DNA of 42,344 nucleotides from assembly GCA_029247985.1 (NCBI GenBank), contig JAQWKF010000003.1:1-42344 (forward strand). The letters run 5' to 3'. Within the stretch, counting starts at the first letter, position 1, and the number at the start of each line of letters is the position of its first letter. The DNA is from Flavobacteriaceae bacterium (GTDB lineage Bacteria > Bacteroidota > Bacteroidia > Flavobacteriales > Flavobacteriaceae). A program made the position numbers and the translations under genes. Below, one piece after another: positions 7,471 to 16,402 of the stretch. The notes below the pieces were generated by a model. The model did not search any database. It was not told the origin of the DNA and saw only the letters and a list, made by a program, of their open reading frames with translations.

Positions 7471-8914
7471 ACCATTTTGCTACCCAACCATTAACTGTAT
7501 CAGAAAGCCTCAATATAGCAATCAATACACCATATACAAGTGTAATCAGAGTAGATTTAAGTACAATTGAAGCTAATGGATGTATATTTAACTCTAGCAT
7601 GCTACTAGCCGCAAACAATAGTCCTATAACAACAAATGCTTTCAAGGTATTTTTATTGTAAGGATGCACATGGAAATAGCGATAAACAAACGCCATGCGT
7701 ACATAGGTAAAGACCACCAAAACCACTAGTGTTGACAATGCTGCGCCATTGATTCCATATAATGGAATAGTCAAGCGATTCCCGATGAAGACAAATACGG
7801 CCATAAAAATGGTAAGTGTAAGCGATATACGGTACTGCTTCGAATTGATAAGCATGGTGTTTGAGGCCCCCGAGCTCATCACGATAAGCTTTGCAAACGA
7901 AATCATCAAGACCACCAGTGCGGCCGTTTCATAACCATCTACTTGTATCAAATCAAATGATGCATTGATGCTGCCGTTTACCAGCAAGAAGAACCACCCA
8001 CCCAATAACAATAGATTGATGGAGCTATCCTTATATAACTTGGTCAAATGAACTTTATCTTGGTTGTTAATAGCCTTTGCAATCAAAGGGTTTAGAATTT
8101 GAAACAAGGCACGACCAGGAACTTCAATAAGGGCAGCGGTAAAAATCCCCACAGAATAAAAGGCCGTTTGAGCAATTGCTTTGTACTGTGGGAGCATAAA
8201 CTTATCAATATCGATTATTAAGCTTCCAGCGGAACCAGCCAAAACCAAATAAAAAGAATAGCGCAAAAGCTCGGAAACATTCTTTGGCGCTTTAAAAGAT
8301 ATGGCAGGAGGTTGAATTCGGAAAGCTATGAACATCATCATGAGCATTCGCAAGTAATACAAGGCAACCAATAAGATAAAAAACTGATCTAAATCAATTA
8401 CATCAACTTCGTAAGCAAGCAACAAAACAAATATTATAAAGCGAGGATAAATTTCTTTAAAAATATTTCCGATCACGGATTTAAAATGCACACGTGCCCA
8501 TGAATAGAAAATTTCAAAGTAAGCTGTAGCAAAAGCAACAGCAAAAATAACCCATGTATAATGGGCAATTATGGGGTTTTTAACAGAAAGTAATGTCGCA
8601 ATTGTGTTATGAAAATATATAGCCAAAAAACCAAAGGGAAGTACCATTAGCAATGGAATAATCACGATAAAGGAAAGAAAGTTTTGACGCTCGTGTTTGG
8701 CATAGCCACTGTGAAATTTAATAACAGTTTGGGCAACACCAAATCCAATAAGTGGCATTAGTAAATTGGATGAGGACAACAAAAAAACGACTAGCCCCTG
8801 ATTGGAAGCCCCAAAAAAATGGGGATACAGTATAAGTGTATTCACCGCACCTATGCAAAAAGCAAACATGATGCTCAGCAAGTTTTTTGACGATTGAGAG
8901 GTGATCATATTCAT
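7460..8914 (-). CDS. Polysaccharide/lipid-linked oligosaccharide flippase (Wzx/MATE-like)
   Basis: A 484-residue, very hydrophobic inner-membrane protein with about a dozen membrane segments, of the polysaccharide transport (Wzx/PST) type, which moves lipid-linked sugar units across the inner membrane. The N-terminal segment LLSIMFAFCIGAVNTLILYP leading to a Phe-Phe-Gly-Ala turn is typical of the family. The start at ATG 8914 is chosen because it overlaps the TGA of the upstream glycosyltransferase gene as ATGA, a translational-coupling arrangement; the frame also extends upstream to 9016 inside that gene, which is unlikely to be used. It is the third gene of the yfhO-like/GT4/flippase operon. 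Substrate specificity cannot be read from sequence. Confidence 0.85.
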   Translation of the reverse strand: MNMITSQSSKNLLSIMFAFCIGAVNTLILYPHFFGASNQGLVVFLLSSSNLLMPLIGFGVAQTVIKFHSGYAKHERQNFLSFIVIIPLLMVLPFGFLAIYFHNTIATLLSVKNPIIAHYTWVIFAVAFATAYFEIFYSWARVHFKSVIGNIFKEIYPRFIIFVLLLAYEVDVIDLDQFFILLVALYYLRMLMMMFIAFRIQPPAISFKAPKNVSELLRYSFYLVLAGSAGSLIIDIDKFMLPQYKAIAQTAFYSVGIFTAALIEVPGRALFQILNPLIAKAINNQDKVHLTKLYKDSSINLLLLGGWFFLLVNGSINASFDLIQVDGYETAALVVLMISFAKLIVMSSGASNTMLINSKQYRISLTLTIFMAVFVFIGNRLTIPLYGINGAALSTLVVLVVFTYVRMAFVYRYFHVHPYNKNTLKAFVVIGLLFAASSMLELNIHPLASIVLKSTLITLVYGVLIAILRLSDTVNGWVAKWSNR

Positions 8915-10158
8915 GTCAACAAACGGATTAGGTCGAGGTATTTTTGTGCAATTACATTTCGTTCGTAAGACGCAATACTCTTTGAAGGTTGAGGTAAATC
9001 GTTGTTTACAAACCAATTTATTAAGGTTTTTTCGATCAAAGCCGCTTCATCAAATGAAGCATAAACGCCCAATTGATGCTTTTCAAAAAGCGGTTGCATG
9101 TCACTTGGCTTTGGTCCAATTCCCAAAACAGGACGCTGAGCTGCCATATATTCAAAAAGCTTTCCGTGAATAACATTAGCGGTCATGGGCATATTTATAC
9201 CTAACAATAATAAGGATTTTGCATTTGCCAGTTGCGCGTCAATAATTTCTTTAGGTTGATAATCCAAAAAATGTACATGTGAGTCAATACCGAGTGATTT
9301 TATTTCCGCCTTAATCGAAGTGGCTACTTTGCCGTAAATATCCAGAGAAAAAGCATTACTGAAAGCGGCATTTGACTTGATTAAAGACGCAATAACCTTC
9401 CACAAAGCTGTTGGATTTTGTTGCGCTTTCAAACTTCCTGCATACACCATACCAGCAGTAGGTGCTGAACCCGTGGGCAGGCGCTGCTCATAGCCGTTGG
9501 TGAGTACAGCAATGTTGTGGTTATGGACTATAAAATCCTCTTTTAAAGTTGGAGCGGTTACTACAACGTGATCTGCACGTTGCAACACTTTTTGTTCTAA
9601 ATGCGTGTGCTTTTGCCTTGTTCTTTTGCTTAGAGGCAAGCTTCGGTTTTGAAAAAACCCCGTCCATGGATCTCTAAAATCTGCAACCCAAGCAACACCC
9701 GTTTGTTGTTTGGCCTGCAAGCCAATTAGATGCAACGAATGTGGTGGTCCAGAAGTAATAATTAAATCATAAGGGGTTTCCTTGTGATACTTAAAAAAGA
9801 CTTGTGCCGCAGCATTTGCCCAATACACTCTTGCATCTGGAATAAAAAAGTTAGCACGCACCCACAACATAAAGCGCTTTAGCACTCCTGGCTTTTCGCC
9901 TAGGTTCTCCCCTATGGGTTTTTTGGAGTGTTGTAATGGTTCCCAGCCCGCGACCTTTATTTCCGTAATTTCAGCGTGAACTTTTTGCTCTAAGGCATCA
10001 TCGCGTTGGGCAATACGTGGATTATCGGGTACAAAAACGCTTATATCCAACCCGTTGGCAGCAAAATAATTTGCCAAAAACAACCAACGCTGCACTCCTG
10101 AACCTCCAGAAGGAGGCCAGTAATACACCATAATTGCAATGCGTTTGATATCAGCCAA
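8911..10158 (-). CDS. Family 4-type (GT-B) glycosyltransferase
   Basis: A cytoplasmic GT-B fold glycosyltransferase of about 415 residues. The N-terminus has the donor/acceptor-domain strand IAIMVYYWPPSGGSGVQR, and DFRDPWTGFF is a feature of the Bacteroidota GT4 group. VYAGSLKAQQNP begins the C-terminal nucleotide-sugar domain, and HGKLFEYMAAQRPVLGIG is the E-x7-E-like region. It probably adds a sugar to a lipid-linked or surface glycan. The start is uncertain. TTG at 10158 gives ADIKRIAIMVYYW and overlaps the upstream stop by 8 bases. An ATG at 10194 would add 12 residues and overlap the upstream gene by 44 bases. It is coupled by an ATGA overlap to the flippase. Confidence 0.88.
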   Translation of the reverse strand: MADIKRIAIMVYYWPPSGGSGVQRWLFLANYFAANGLDISVFVPDNPRIAQRDDALEQKVHAEITEIKVAGWEPLQHSKKPIGENLGEKPGVLKRFMLWVRANFFIPDARVYWANAAAQVFFKYHKETPYDLIITSGPPHSLHLIGLQAKQQTGVAWVADFRDPWTGFFQNRSLPLSKRTRQKHTHLEQKVLQRADHVVVTAPTLKEDFIVHNHNIAVLTNGYEQRLPTGSAPTAGMVYAGSLKAQQNPTALWKVIASLIKSNAAFSNAFSLDIYGKVATSIKAEIKSLGIDSHVHFLDYQPKEIIDAQLANAKSLLLLGINMPMTANVIHGKLFEYMAAQRPVLGIGPKPSDMQPLFEKHQLGVYASFDEAALIEKTLINWFVNNDLPQPSKSIASYERNVIAQKYLDLIRLLT

Positions 10159-12568
10159 GTTTGCTCTCTTTTTGTTGACGCATAAGCACTCCAATCATGA
10201 GCAAGAACAATACCCAGCCCGATGCCATCAGTAAGGTGCCATTACGTATTACAGTTGGCTCAAAAGAAAATACAATCTCATGTTTTCCAGGAGGCACTAC
10301 AATTCCTCGAAGCATATAATTAACCTTATGATAGTTTTGCAAGGTCCCATCTATTTCCAACGACCAACCACTGGGATAGTACATCTCCGAGAACACAGCT
10401 AAACGCTCATGTGTTGTGGATACAGTGTATCGCAATAGGTTGTTACGTTTTTCAATCAATGAAATGGTGTCCGTTTCAACTGGCGTGTATTCTACTGACG
10501 TAATCGTTTGAGATAATGCCTGAGTTTTAGGATCAATTTTATTCAGCTTTAAAATGGCCTCATTGGCTGATGCTACTTGAACAACTTCATCAACAAACCA
10601 TACTGGTCCAAGTGCAGATGGGCGCTTTTTCATTCCTTCAGCATATTGGTCATCAATGATAAATTTTACATTTAGCATATCAAGCACCACACTGTCTTGT
10701 TGTTTTAAATAGAAATCATAAACGTCTTGCAGCAAAGCGGGTTTTGCGCCGTGATAGCCTCCTAAACTATTGTGAAAGTAGGCTGTTCTTGAAGACGAAA
10801 AACCAAGCCTGGGCTCAAAAACACGATAAGTAGAATCGTCTTTCAAAATGGATTTGTCCTGAGCAGTTTTATCAAAAGGATAGTCGTATTGGTATTTTCC
10901 TTTAAACTGTTCTGCATTAAAAAAAAGTCTGTTATACTGCCACAAATCAGCCATAGCTATTATTGCAATAACAACGGAAAATACAAACCCGGAAAATAAC
11001 TTGCGCCAGAGAGCAAATAAAGCCAGCACGATTAAAGATAGATAGGTAATGATATGCCATACATCGTCCCAAACAAATAGTTTTCTTGAAGCCTGAATCG
11101 GCTCCAATAAGACGTTTGGCAAATTAGACATCCCCTCAGCAGTTGAAGTAAATGAAAAGAAACCTTTTGCCCCTCCTATTAAAAACAAGATTATGGTAAT
11201 GAAAAAAACTACAACACCATACACGTTCACAAGCTTTTTCCTAGTAATACCCATTCCTTGAGTCAAGTATTGCAAGCCCAACATAGCCGCATAGGGCACG
11301 CAAAGCATGATCATGATTTGCGCGGAACTAACGGCCCTAAATTTACTGTACAAAGGAAAGTAGTCGATAAAAAATTGAGTTATCTCGGGTGTATTTTTAC
11401 CCCAAGAAAAAAGCAAGGAAACGGCAATTATTGACAACAATACTAAACGCGTATTCCTATTGGTAACCACCAAACCCAAAAGCGCAAAAAACACCACCAC
11501 CACACCCAAATAAACAGGGGCAGCAACGAAAGGTTGGTCGCCCCAATACGGTCTAAATTGACGTAGCAAACCAACAGCAGTATCGTAGTCTAAACTCCCA
11601 TCACCTAATTTAGCTTTAATAAACTGCATAAAGGGGCTGTCATCTGCAAAACCCTCGCTTGAACTTCCGCCCATAATATTGGGCGAGATAAAGGTCATAG
11701 ACTCTAAAATACCATAGCTGTAAGAAGTGATATAGTCAAACGAAAGACCGTCAGAAGCTACTTTATCCGATCCATCTGGATTAATAGTCAATTCACTTGA
11801 TCCTCGTGTACTAAATTTGGTGTAATCCAAAGTTGCAAGTACGCTTTGAGCATTTAAAACAAGTGCTAGCATTCCTGAAACAAGTATCGTAAAAACAGGT
11901 TTAAGTGTACTTGATATACTGTGCTTATACCAACTATAAATGCTCCACATAAGGGATATGATAAACACCATAACCAAAGTGTAATAAGTCATCTGCAGAT
12001 GATTGGCATGGAGTTGCAACGCCAACCCAAATGTAAGCCAAAGTATTCCCCATTTTTTGCGATCAAACAGTACTTGAAATAGTCCTAAAAACACAAGCGG
12101 CGCATAGGCTAAGACCATGGCTTTTGTGTTGTGCCCAACCATCAAGATAACAATGTAATAAGAGGAAAAACCATAAGCAAGTGCACCAACTACGGAAACA
12201 GGAACTGAAAAGCGCCTACTTTGCGCAAATAGATAGAAAAAAAACAGGTATAAAAACAGCATATCGGCAGGACGTGGTAGGAAACGCAAAACAGCATCTA
12301 CATATCGCAACACATCATAAGGATAACGACTTGTAATTTGATATGTAGGCATTCCCACAAAGGCATTATCAATCCAGTATGGTTCTTCGTCAAATTCAGC
12401 CCTATGCTCTAAAATTTGACGTTGCATTCCCTTGTATTGTACAATATCGGATTGCTCGAGATACTTATTGGATAGTAAAGGGTAAAAATATGCCAATGAA
12501 ATAACGACAAACAAAACAGTAACTAACGAATGCGGCAGTAAAAAACGTAAAACTGGATTTTTCATCAT
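10151..12568 (-). CDS. YfhO-family multi-pass membrane protein
   Basis: An 805-residue protein with many membrane segments in its first ~550 residues, a large extracytoplasmic region after them, and a final membrane helix near the C-terminus (TLLMASGWVLFLLMIGVLM). This layout, the TYRVFEPRLG and YHNSLGGYHG-like motifs (here FHNSLGGYHGAKPA), and the late SEMYYPSGW segment are those of the YfhO family. Some YfhO proteins act as GT-C-type glycosyltransferases using lipid-linked sugars, as in Gram-positive teichoic acid or listerial wall decoration. Together with the glycosyltransferase and flippase downstream this points to surface-glycan synthesis. The start is ATG 12568 (a second ATG follows directly). 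A perfect -7 element lies 4 nt upstream, so the operon mRNA is predicted to be leaderless. Confidence 0.88.
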   Translation of the reverse strand: MMKNPVLRFLLPHSLVTVLFVVISLAYFYPLLSNKYLEQSDIVQYKGMQRQILEHRAEFDEEPYWIDNAFVGMPTYQITSRYPYDVLRYVDAVLRFLPRPADMLFLYLFFFYLFAQSRRFSVPVSVVGALAYGFSSYYIVILMVGHNTKAMVLAYAPLVFLGLFQVLFDRKKWGILWLTFGLALQLHANHLQMTYYTLVMVFIISLMWSIYSWYKHSISSTLKPVFTILVSGMLALVLNAQSVLATLDYTKFSTRGSSELTINPDGSDKVASDGLSFDYITSYSYGILESMTFISPNIMGGSSSEGFADDSPFMQFIKAKLGDGSLDYDTAVGLLRQFRPYWGDQPFVAAPVYLGVVVVFFALLGLVVTNRNTRLVLLSIIAVSLLFSWGKNTPEITQFFIDYFPLYSKFRAVSSAQIMIMLCVPYAAMLGLQYLTQGMGITRKKLVNVYGVVVFFITIILFLIGGAKGFFSFTSTAEGMSNLPNVLLEPIQASRKLFVWDDVWHIITYLSLIVLALFALWRKLFSGFVFSVVIAIIAMADLWQYNRLFFNAEQFKGKYQYDYPFDKTAQDKSILKDDSTYRVFEPRLGFSSSRTAYFHNSLGGYHGAKPALLQDVYDFYLKQQDSVVLDMLNVKFIIDDQYAEGMKKRPSALGPVWFVDEVVQVASANEAILKLNKIDPKTQALSQTITSVEYTPVETDTISLIEKRNNLLRYTVSTTHERLAVFSEMYYPSGWSLEIDGTLQNYHKVNYMLRGIVVPPGKHEIVFSFEPTVIRNGTLLMASGWVLFLLMIGVLMRQQKESKLG

Positions 12569-12572
12569 GTTT

Positions 12573-12580
12573 CAAAAATA
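12573..12580 (-). promoter_or_regulatory. -7 promoter element for the YfhO/GT4/flippase operon
   Basis: On the minus strand TATTTTTG, a full match to TAnnTTTG, followed by AAAC and then ATGATG. The predicted transcription start is the A of the first ATG. Confidence 0.6.
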
Positions 12581-12616
12581 CAACTCTAAGTATAATGACG
12601 GAATTTTTAATTGATG

Positions 12617-12624
12617 TATCTTTG
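12617..12624 (+). promoter_or_regulatory. -7 promoter element for the barrel protein/GNAT/mnmE operon
   Basis: TATCTTTG matches TAnnTTTG and lies 3 nt before ATG 12628. Transcription would begin within or right at that ATG. If it begins a base late, the next in-frame ATG at 12637 would be the start. Confidence 0.5.
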
Positions 12625-12627
12625 AAT

Positions 12628-13719
12628 ATGCGCTTAATGTCACTATCTATTTTGTGTTTTTCAGCGATGTTGACTATACCCCAAATGTCAATAGCGCAAT
12701 ATACTGATGTCATAAACAGTAACCGTCCAAGTCAATCTATGGGCGCCTTTAGTGTAGGTAAGCGTGTTTATCAATTAGAACAGGGATTATCGTTTCGAAT
12801 GGGTAATTTTAGTTCTTTTCAAGATGCTTCTTTCATAGGCATAGGCGCTAGATCTCAAATCCGCATTGGTTTATTTAAAGAACAATTGGAGTTGGTTGGC
12901 ACTGCTGATTATCAAATTGATGCGTTGCGCTATACTAACAATGTTGGAACATACAATATTGAAAGGAATGCCTTGCGCGATTTAGGAGCTGGTGCTAAAT
13001 ATTTAATATATGACCCCTTTCGAAAGGTTGATAACTACAAACCAAACTTTTACAGTTGGCACGCAAACAATAAAATACGCTGGCGTGATTTAATCCCTGC
13101 AGTATCAGTGTATGCAGGTGCTCAGTTTAGTACAGGCGGCTTTTACCCCTATCAAGAAAACTTTTTGCCATTATTTGATTATAATTATCGCCCCATAATT
13201 GAGCCTTTTGTTTCTGGTACAGCCATGCTTATCTTACAACAACATCTTCGACCAGGGTTGGTAGTGGTACATAATATTGGTATGCGCTATATAATGGCCG
13301 ATGTACAGCAAAAAAAACTGTTAGGAACTGTTACATACAGCACTCGATCAAAATGGTCATTTTTTGGTGAATACACTATTGATGAAAGTCCGCTTTACAG
13401 AGATTTAACGCTTGGCGCTGGTGTGGCATATTTGTTTAATAGTAACTTTCAACTCGATGTGGCCGTACAACAAAATCTAAAGACAACCCCTAGTTTGTTG
13501 ACTGCGGGCATTGGGATTTCCTACAGAATAGACCGTCATAATATTTGGAACGAAGAACCACAAAATATTGATCTAAGGAAGCAAAAAAGGGAAGCCCAAA
13601 AAAACGATAGAAAAGAAAATAAGAAAGTTAGAAAAGCAGATAAAAGAACTGGGCGGGGACTAAAAAAATTAGACAGAAAACAAAAGAAAATTGAACGAAA
13701 AATCAAGCGTGTAAAATGA
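12628..13719 (+). CDS. Outer-membrane beta-barrel protein (phenol-degradation MetA/transporter-like) with basic C-terminal tail
   Basis: A 363-residue exported protein. The signal peptide MRLMSLSILCFSAMLTIP ends near SIAQ. The mature start DVINSNRPSQSMGAFSVGK and the alternating-hydrophobicity strands that follow resemble the MetA/putative barrel-transporter family (PF13557 type) of the outer membrane. The last ~50 residues, after the final strand at SYRIDRHN, are extremely Lys/Arg-rich (KQKREAQKNDRKENKKVR; KKLDRKQKKIERKIKRVK), which is odd for a barrel protein and would lie in the periplasm. Function unknown. The stop overlaps the next start as ATGA. The start at 12628 rather than further upstream is chosen because it gives a normal signal peptide next to the promoter element. 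Confidence 0.75.
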   Translation: MRLMSLSILCFSAMLTIPQMSIAQYTDVINSNRPSQSMGAFSVGKRVYQLEQGLSFRMGNFSSFQDASFIGIGARSQIRIGLFKEQLELVGTADYQIDALRYTNNVGTYNIERNALRDLGAGAKYLIYDPFRKVDNYKPNFYSWHANNKIRWRDLIPAVSVYAGAQFSTGGFYPYQENFLPLFDYNYRPIIEPFVSGTAMLILQQHLRPGLVVVHNIGMRYIMADVQQKKLLGTVTYSTRSKWSFFGEYTIDESPLYRDLTLGAGVAYLFNSNFQLDVAVQQNLKTTPSLLTAGIGISYRIDRHNIWNEEPQNIDLRKQKREAQKNDRKENKKVRKADKRTGRGLKKLDRKQKKIERKIKRVK

Positions 13720-14846
13720 TTGAGATTATAGAAGTAACTTCAAGACAACAGCACCGTGCTTTTTTTCAATTTCCATTTGACCTCTATCGTAATTGCCCTC
13801 AATGGGTTCCCACAATTACAAAGGAAGAAATGGATATTTTTAACCCTCAAAAAAATGCTGTTTTTGAGCACGCCATGGCACGGCTTTTCCTTGCGACCAA
13901 AAAAGGTAAAATAGTAGGCCGTATCGCTGCTATGATTAACTGGGTTGAAGTTGAAGAACTCAAAAAAACCAAAGTGCGTTTTGGCTGGTATGACACCATA
14001 GACGATTTGGAAGTTAGCCAAAAGCTCATCGAGGCAGTTGAGGCGGTTGCCATCGCTGAGGGCATGACCTATATTGAAGGACCAATGGGTTTTTCAAATA
14101 TGGACAAGGCAGGACTTCTAGTGCAGGGATATGAGCACATGAACACCATGATTACTTGGTATCATTACCCCTATCAAAAGGAACATCTAGAAAAATTAGG
14201 TCTTCAAAAACAGAGCGAGTGGATTGAGTTTAAAATTGATATTTACGATGCCAAAGACTCCCCTGAAAAGGTCAAGAAGTTTGCGCGTGTCATCAAAGAG
14301 CGCTACAAACTTAAATCGCTTGAATTTAAAACAACAAAAGATGTTGAGCCTCACGTAGATAAGATGTTTGAATTACTCAATCAAACCTATAACAAATTGC
14401 AGTCTTTTGTACCTATTCAACAACATCAAATTGAAGTGTACAAAAAGAAGTATTTACCCTATGTGCATCCCGATTTTATCAAATGTGTGGTTGATGAAAA
14501 CGATGAAATGATTGGGTTTGCCATTACCATGCCCTCATTTACCAAAGCACTCAAACGTATCAATGGGAACATGTTCCCGTTTGGGTTTTACCATTTGTGG
14601 CGTGCCTTACGTAAAAATAACAGGGCTTCATTTTATTTGATTGGCATAAAAGAAAGCTATCAAAGTAAAGGCGTTACTGCCATTATCTTTCAAGACATAC
14701 AGGAAATGTTTAACAAACGTGGCATTACTGAAGTAGAAACCAATCCTGAATTGGAAGAAAACAAGGCAATTCAATCCATGTGGAAAAACTACAAACACGA
14801 GCTACACAAGCGACGTAGGACTTACCGTAAAGACATTTCACTTTGA
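13716..14846 (+). CDS. GNAT-fold N-acetyltransferase-like protein
   Basis: A 376-residue cytoplasmic protein. The first ~130 residues (FDLYRNCPQWVPTITKEE, then LFLATKKGKIVGRIAAMIN) look like an acyl-CoA N-acyltransferase fold. A second similar half follows, with MIGFAITMPSFTKALKR and a terminal FLIG-like strand (SFYLIGIKESYQSKGVTAI) where the CoA-binding loop would be expected. Proteins of this length are conserved in Bacteroidota and usually named only as GNAT-family. The acceptor is unknown. It is translationally coupled on both sides: ATGA with the barrel protein and TTGA with mnmE. The neighbour with a Lys-rich tail is a possible but unproven substrate. Confidence 0.7.
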   Translation: MIEIIEVTSRQQHRAFFQFPFDLYRNCPQWVPTITKEEMDIFNPQKNAVFEHAMARLFLATKKGKIVGRIAAMINWVEVEELKKTKVRFGWYDTIDDLEVSQKLIEAVEAVAIAEGMTYIEGPMGFSNMDKAGLLVQGYEHMNTMITWYHYPYQKEHLEKLGLQKQSEWIEFKIDIYDAKDSPEKVKKFARVIKERYKLKSLEFKTTKDVEPHVDKMFELLNQTYNKLQSFVPIQQHQIEVYKKKYLPYVHPDFIKCVVDENDEMIGFAITMPSFTKALKRINGNMFPFGFYHLWRALRKNNRASFYLIGIKESYQSKGVTAIIFQDIQEMFNKRGITEVETNPELEENKAIQSMWKNYKHELHKRRRTYRKDISL

Positions 14847-16237
14847 ACATTAACAACACCATAGTTGCACTGTCAACTGCCCCAGGTGCTGCTGCCATAG
14901 CGGTAATACGCTTGAGTGGAGACGAGGCGATTTCGATAGCTGAAAAAGTATTTAAATCTCGTTTTGGGAAAAAATTAGATCACCAAAATACCCATCAGGT
15001 TTTGTTGGGTGATATACATTATAAAAATGCACTTGTAGACGAAGTCTTGGTATCTGTTTTTAAAACCCCCAATTCCTACACTGGAGAAGACGTGGTAGAA
15101 ATTTCTTGCCACGGATCTGTTTATGTGCAACAAAAAATCTTAGGAGTATTGCAAGATATGGGAGCACGGTTGGCCGAGCCGGGTGAGTTTACACTACGTG
15201 CCTTTTTGAATAAAAAAATGGATTTAGCACAGGCAGAGGCTGTTGCGGATTTAATAGCTGCCGAAAATGAAGCGGCACATCACATTGCGGTACAACATCT
15301 GCGTGGTGGTATTAGTAAAAGTCTAGGAGCGTTGCGAGAAAGACTCTTATCCTTTGCTTCACTTATTGAGCTAGAGCTTGATTTTAGCGAAGAAGATGTT
15401 GCTTTTGCCGATAGAACACAATTGCGTGAACTTGTAGACGACATTCGCACAACACTAAAAAACCTATTGGATTCTTTTGAAACGGGTAATGCGGTAAAGC
15501 TCGGAATACCAGTGGCTCTTATAGGTATGCCTAATGCAGGTAAATCTTCGCTATTAAATGCCTTACTGGAAGAAGACAAAGCCCTTGTTTCTGATATTGC
15601 AGGGACAACTCGTGATAGCATAGAGGACACATTAACTATAGGCGGTATTCAGTATCGTTTTATAGATACCGCAGGACTTCGCAAAACAACAGACCTTGTT
15701 GAAGCCATGGGTGTGGAACGTACACAAGAAAAAATGGACAAAGCTAGCATATTGATGTATGTTGTTGATCCAAAAACACAATCACCACAAGCGGTTATGA
15801 AAGCCTTAAACGAAATTAAGCGTGATGACACTACCCTATTGCTTGTTATTAACAAAAAGGATTTACTCGGAAAGGCTAAACTGCATGACTTCTTCGAGAG
15901 GCTAGAACGTTTGGACGTGGATGCCATCATTTATGATAAAGTGGCTATCAGTACCAAAGACAAAAGCGATATTGCCGCATTAAAGCAGCGCTTTGCTGGC
16001 TTGATTGAATGGAACACAGGAAGCGCATTGGTGAGCAATCAACGGCATTGGGCGGCATTACAAACGGCCATGGCAGGAATCTTAGAGGTAATTCAAGGAA
16101 TTGAAGAAAACCGAAGCAGCGATTTGCTGGCTATTGATATTCGCCAAACCTTACACGAACTGGGTACCATAACTGGTGAGGTCACTACTGATGATATCCT
16201 TGGCAATATCTTCGCAAATTTTTGTATTGGAAAATAG
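14843..16237 (+). CDS. mnmE: tRNA uridine-5-carboxymethylaminomethyl modification GTPase
   Basis: A 464-residue MnmE (TrmE), the GTPase partner of MnmG that modifies U34 of certain tRNAs. The N-terminal folate-binding domain (TIVALSTAPGAAAIAVIRLS, YTGEDVVEISCHGS) is followed by a helical domain and the inserted G domain: G1 GMPNAGKSS (from about residue 228), DIAGTTRD, DTAGLR and NKKD. The C-terminus FCIGK carries the conserved catalytic Cys. Length is normal. The start is TTG at 14843, overlapping the upstream TGA as TTGA; there is no suitable ATG, because the next Met lies beyond the conserved N-terminus. Third gene of the operon; no terminator is obvious after its stop. Confidence 0.97.
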   Translation: MNINNTIVALSTAPGAAAIAVIRLSGDEAISIAEKVFKSRFGKKLDHQNTHQVLLGDIHYKNALVDEVLVSVFKTPNSYTGEDVVEISCHGSVYVQQKILGVLQDMGARLAEPGEFTLRAFLNKKMDLAQAEAVADLIAAENEAAHHIAVQHLRGGISKSLGALRERLLSFASLIELELDFSEEDVAFADRTQLRELVDDIRTTLKNLLDSFETGNAVKLGIPVALIGMPNAGKSSLLNALLEEDKALVSDIAGTTRDSIEDTLTIGGIQYRFIDTAGLRKTTDLVEAMGVERTQEKMDKASILMYVVDPKTQSPQAVMKALNEIKRDDTTLLLVINKKDLLGKAKLHDFFERLERLDVDAIIYDKVAISTKDKSDIAALKQRFAGLIEWNTGSALVSNQRHWAALQTAMAGILEVIQGIEENRSSDLLAIDIRQTLHELGTITGEVTTDDILGNIFANFCIGK

Positions 16238-16243
16238 ATTGAG

Positions 16244-16371
16244 CTAATCTCTTAACCTACTTTTCCTTGCCTGATCATAATTTAATCTATAACGAATGGG
16301 CATAAAAAGCGAAAAGGCCAAAAAGAGAGCCAACCATAGCTATTCAATTTGACCAATTCATTTAGGAAATG
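16244..16371 (-). pseudogene. Possible frameshifted remnant of a small membrane protein
   Basis: On the minus strand, one frame reads HFLNELVKLNSYGWL (16371 to about 16330). The frame shifted by -1 continues as ALFLAFSLFMPIRYRLNYDQ, then ARKSRLRD and a TAG at 16246-16244. Joined, they look like one short protein with a membrane helix and a basic tail, broken near 16328-16334. I see no ATG for the first part. It could be decay of a real gene, a sequencing error, or chance. It fills most of the 165-base gap between mnmE and the lipoprotein gene. Confidence 0.3.
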
Positions 16372-16402
16372 CGAATGTATAACAAATATGCATACAAACC
16401 CC

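Noticed and set aside
8901-9173. Plus-strand reading frame across the GT4/flippase overlap
   Set aside because: Shadow of the two real genes; includes the ATGA coupling site and no protein-like pattern.
16238-16402. Possible tRNA or small RNA between mnmE and the lipoprotein gene
   Set aside because: No cloverleaf or strong hairpin seen; the stretch is better explained by the frameshifted small gene.
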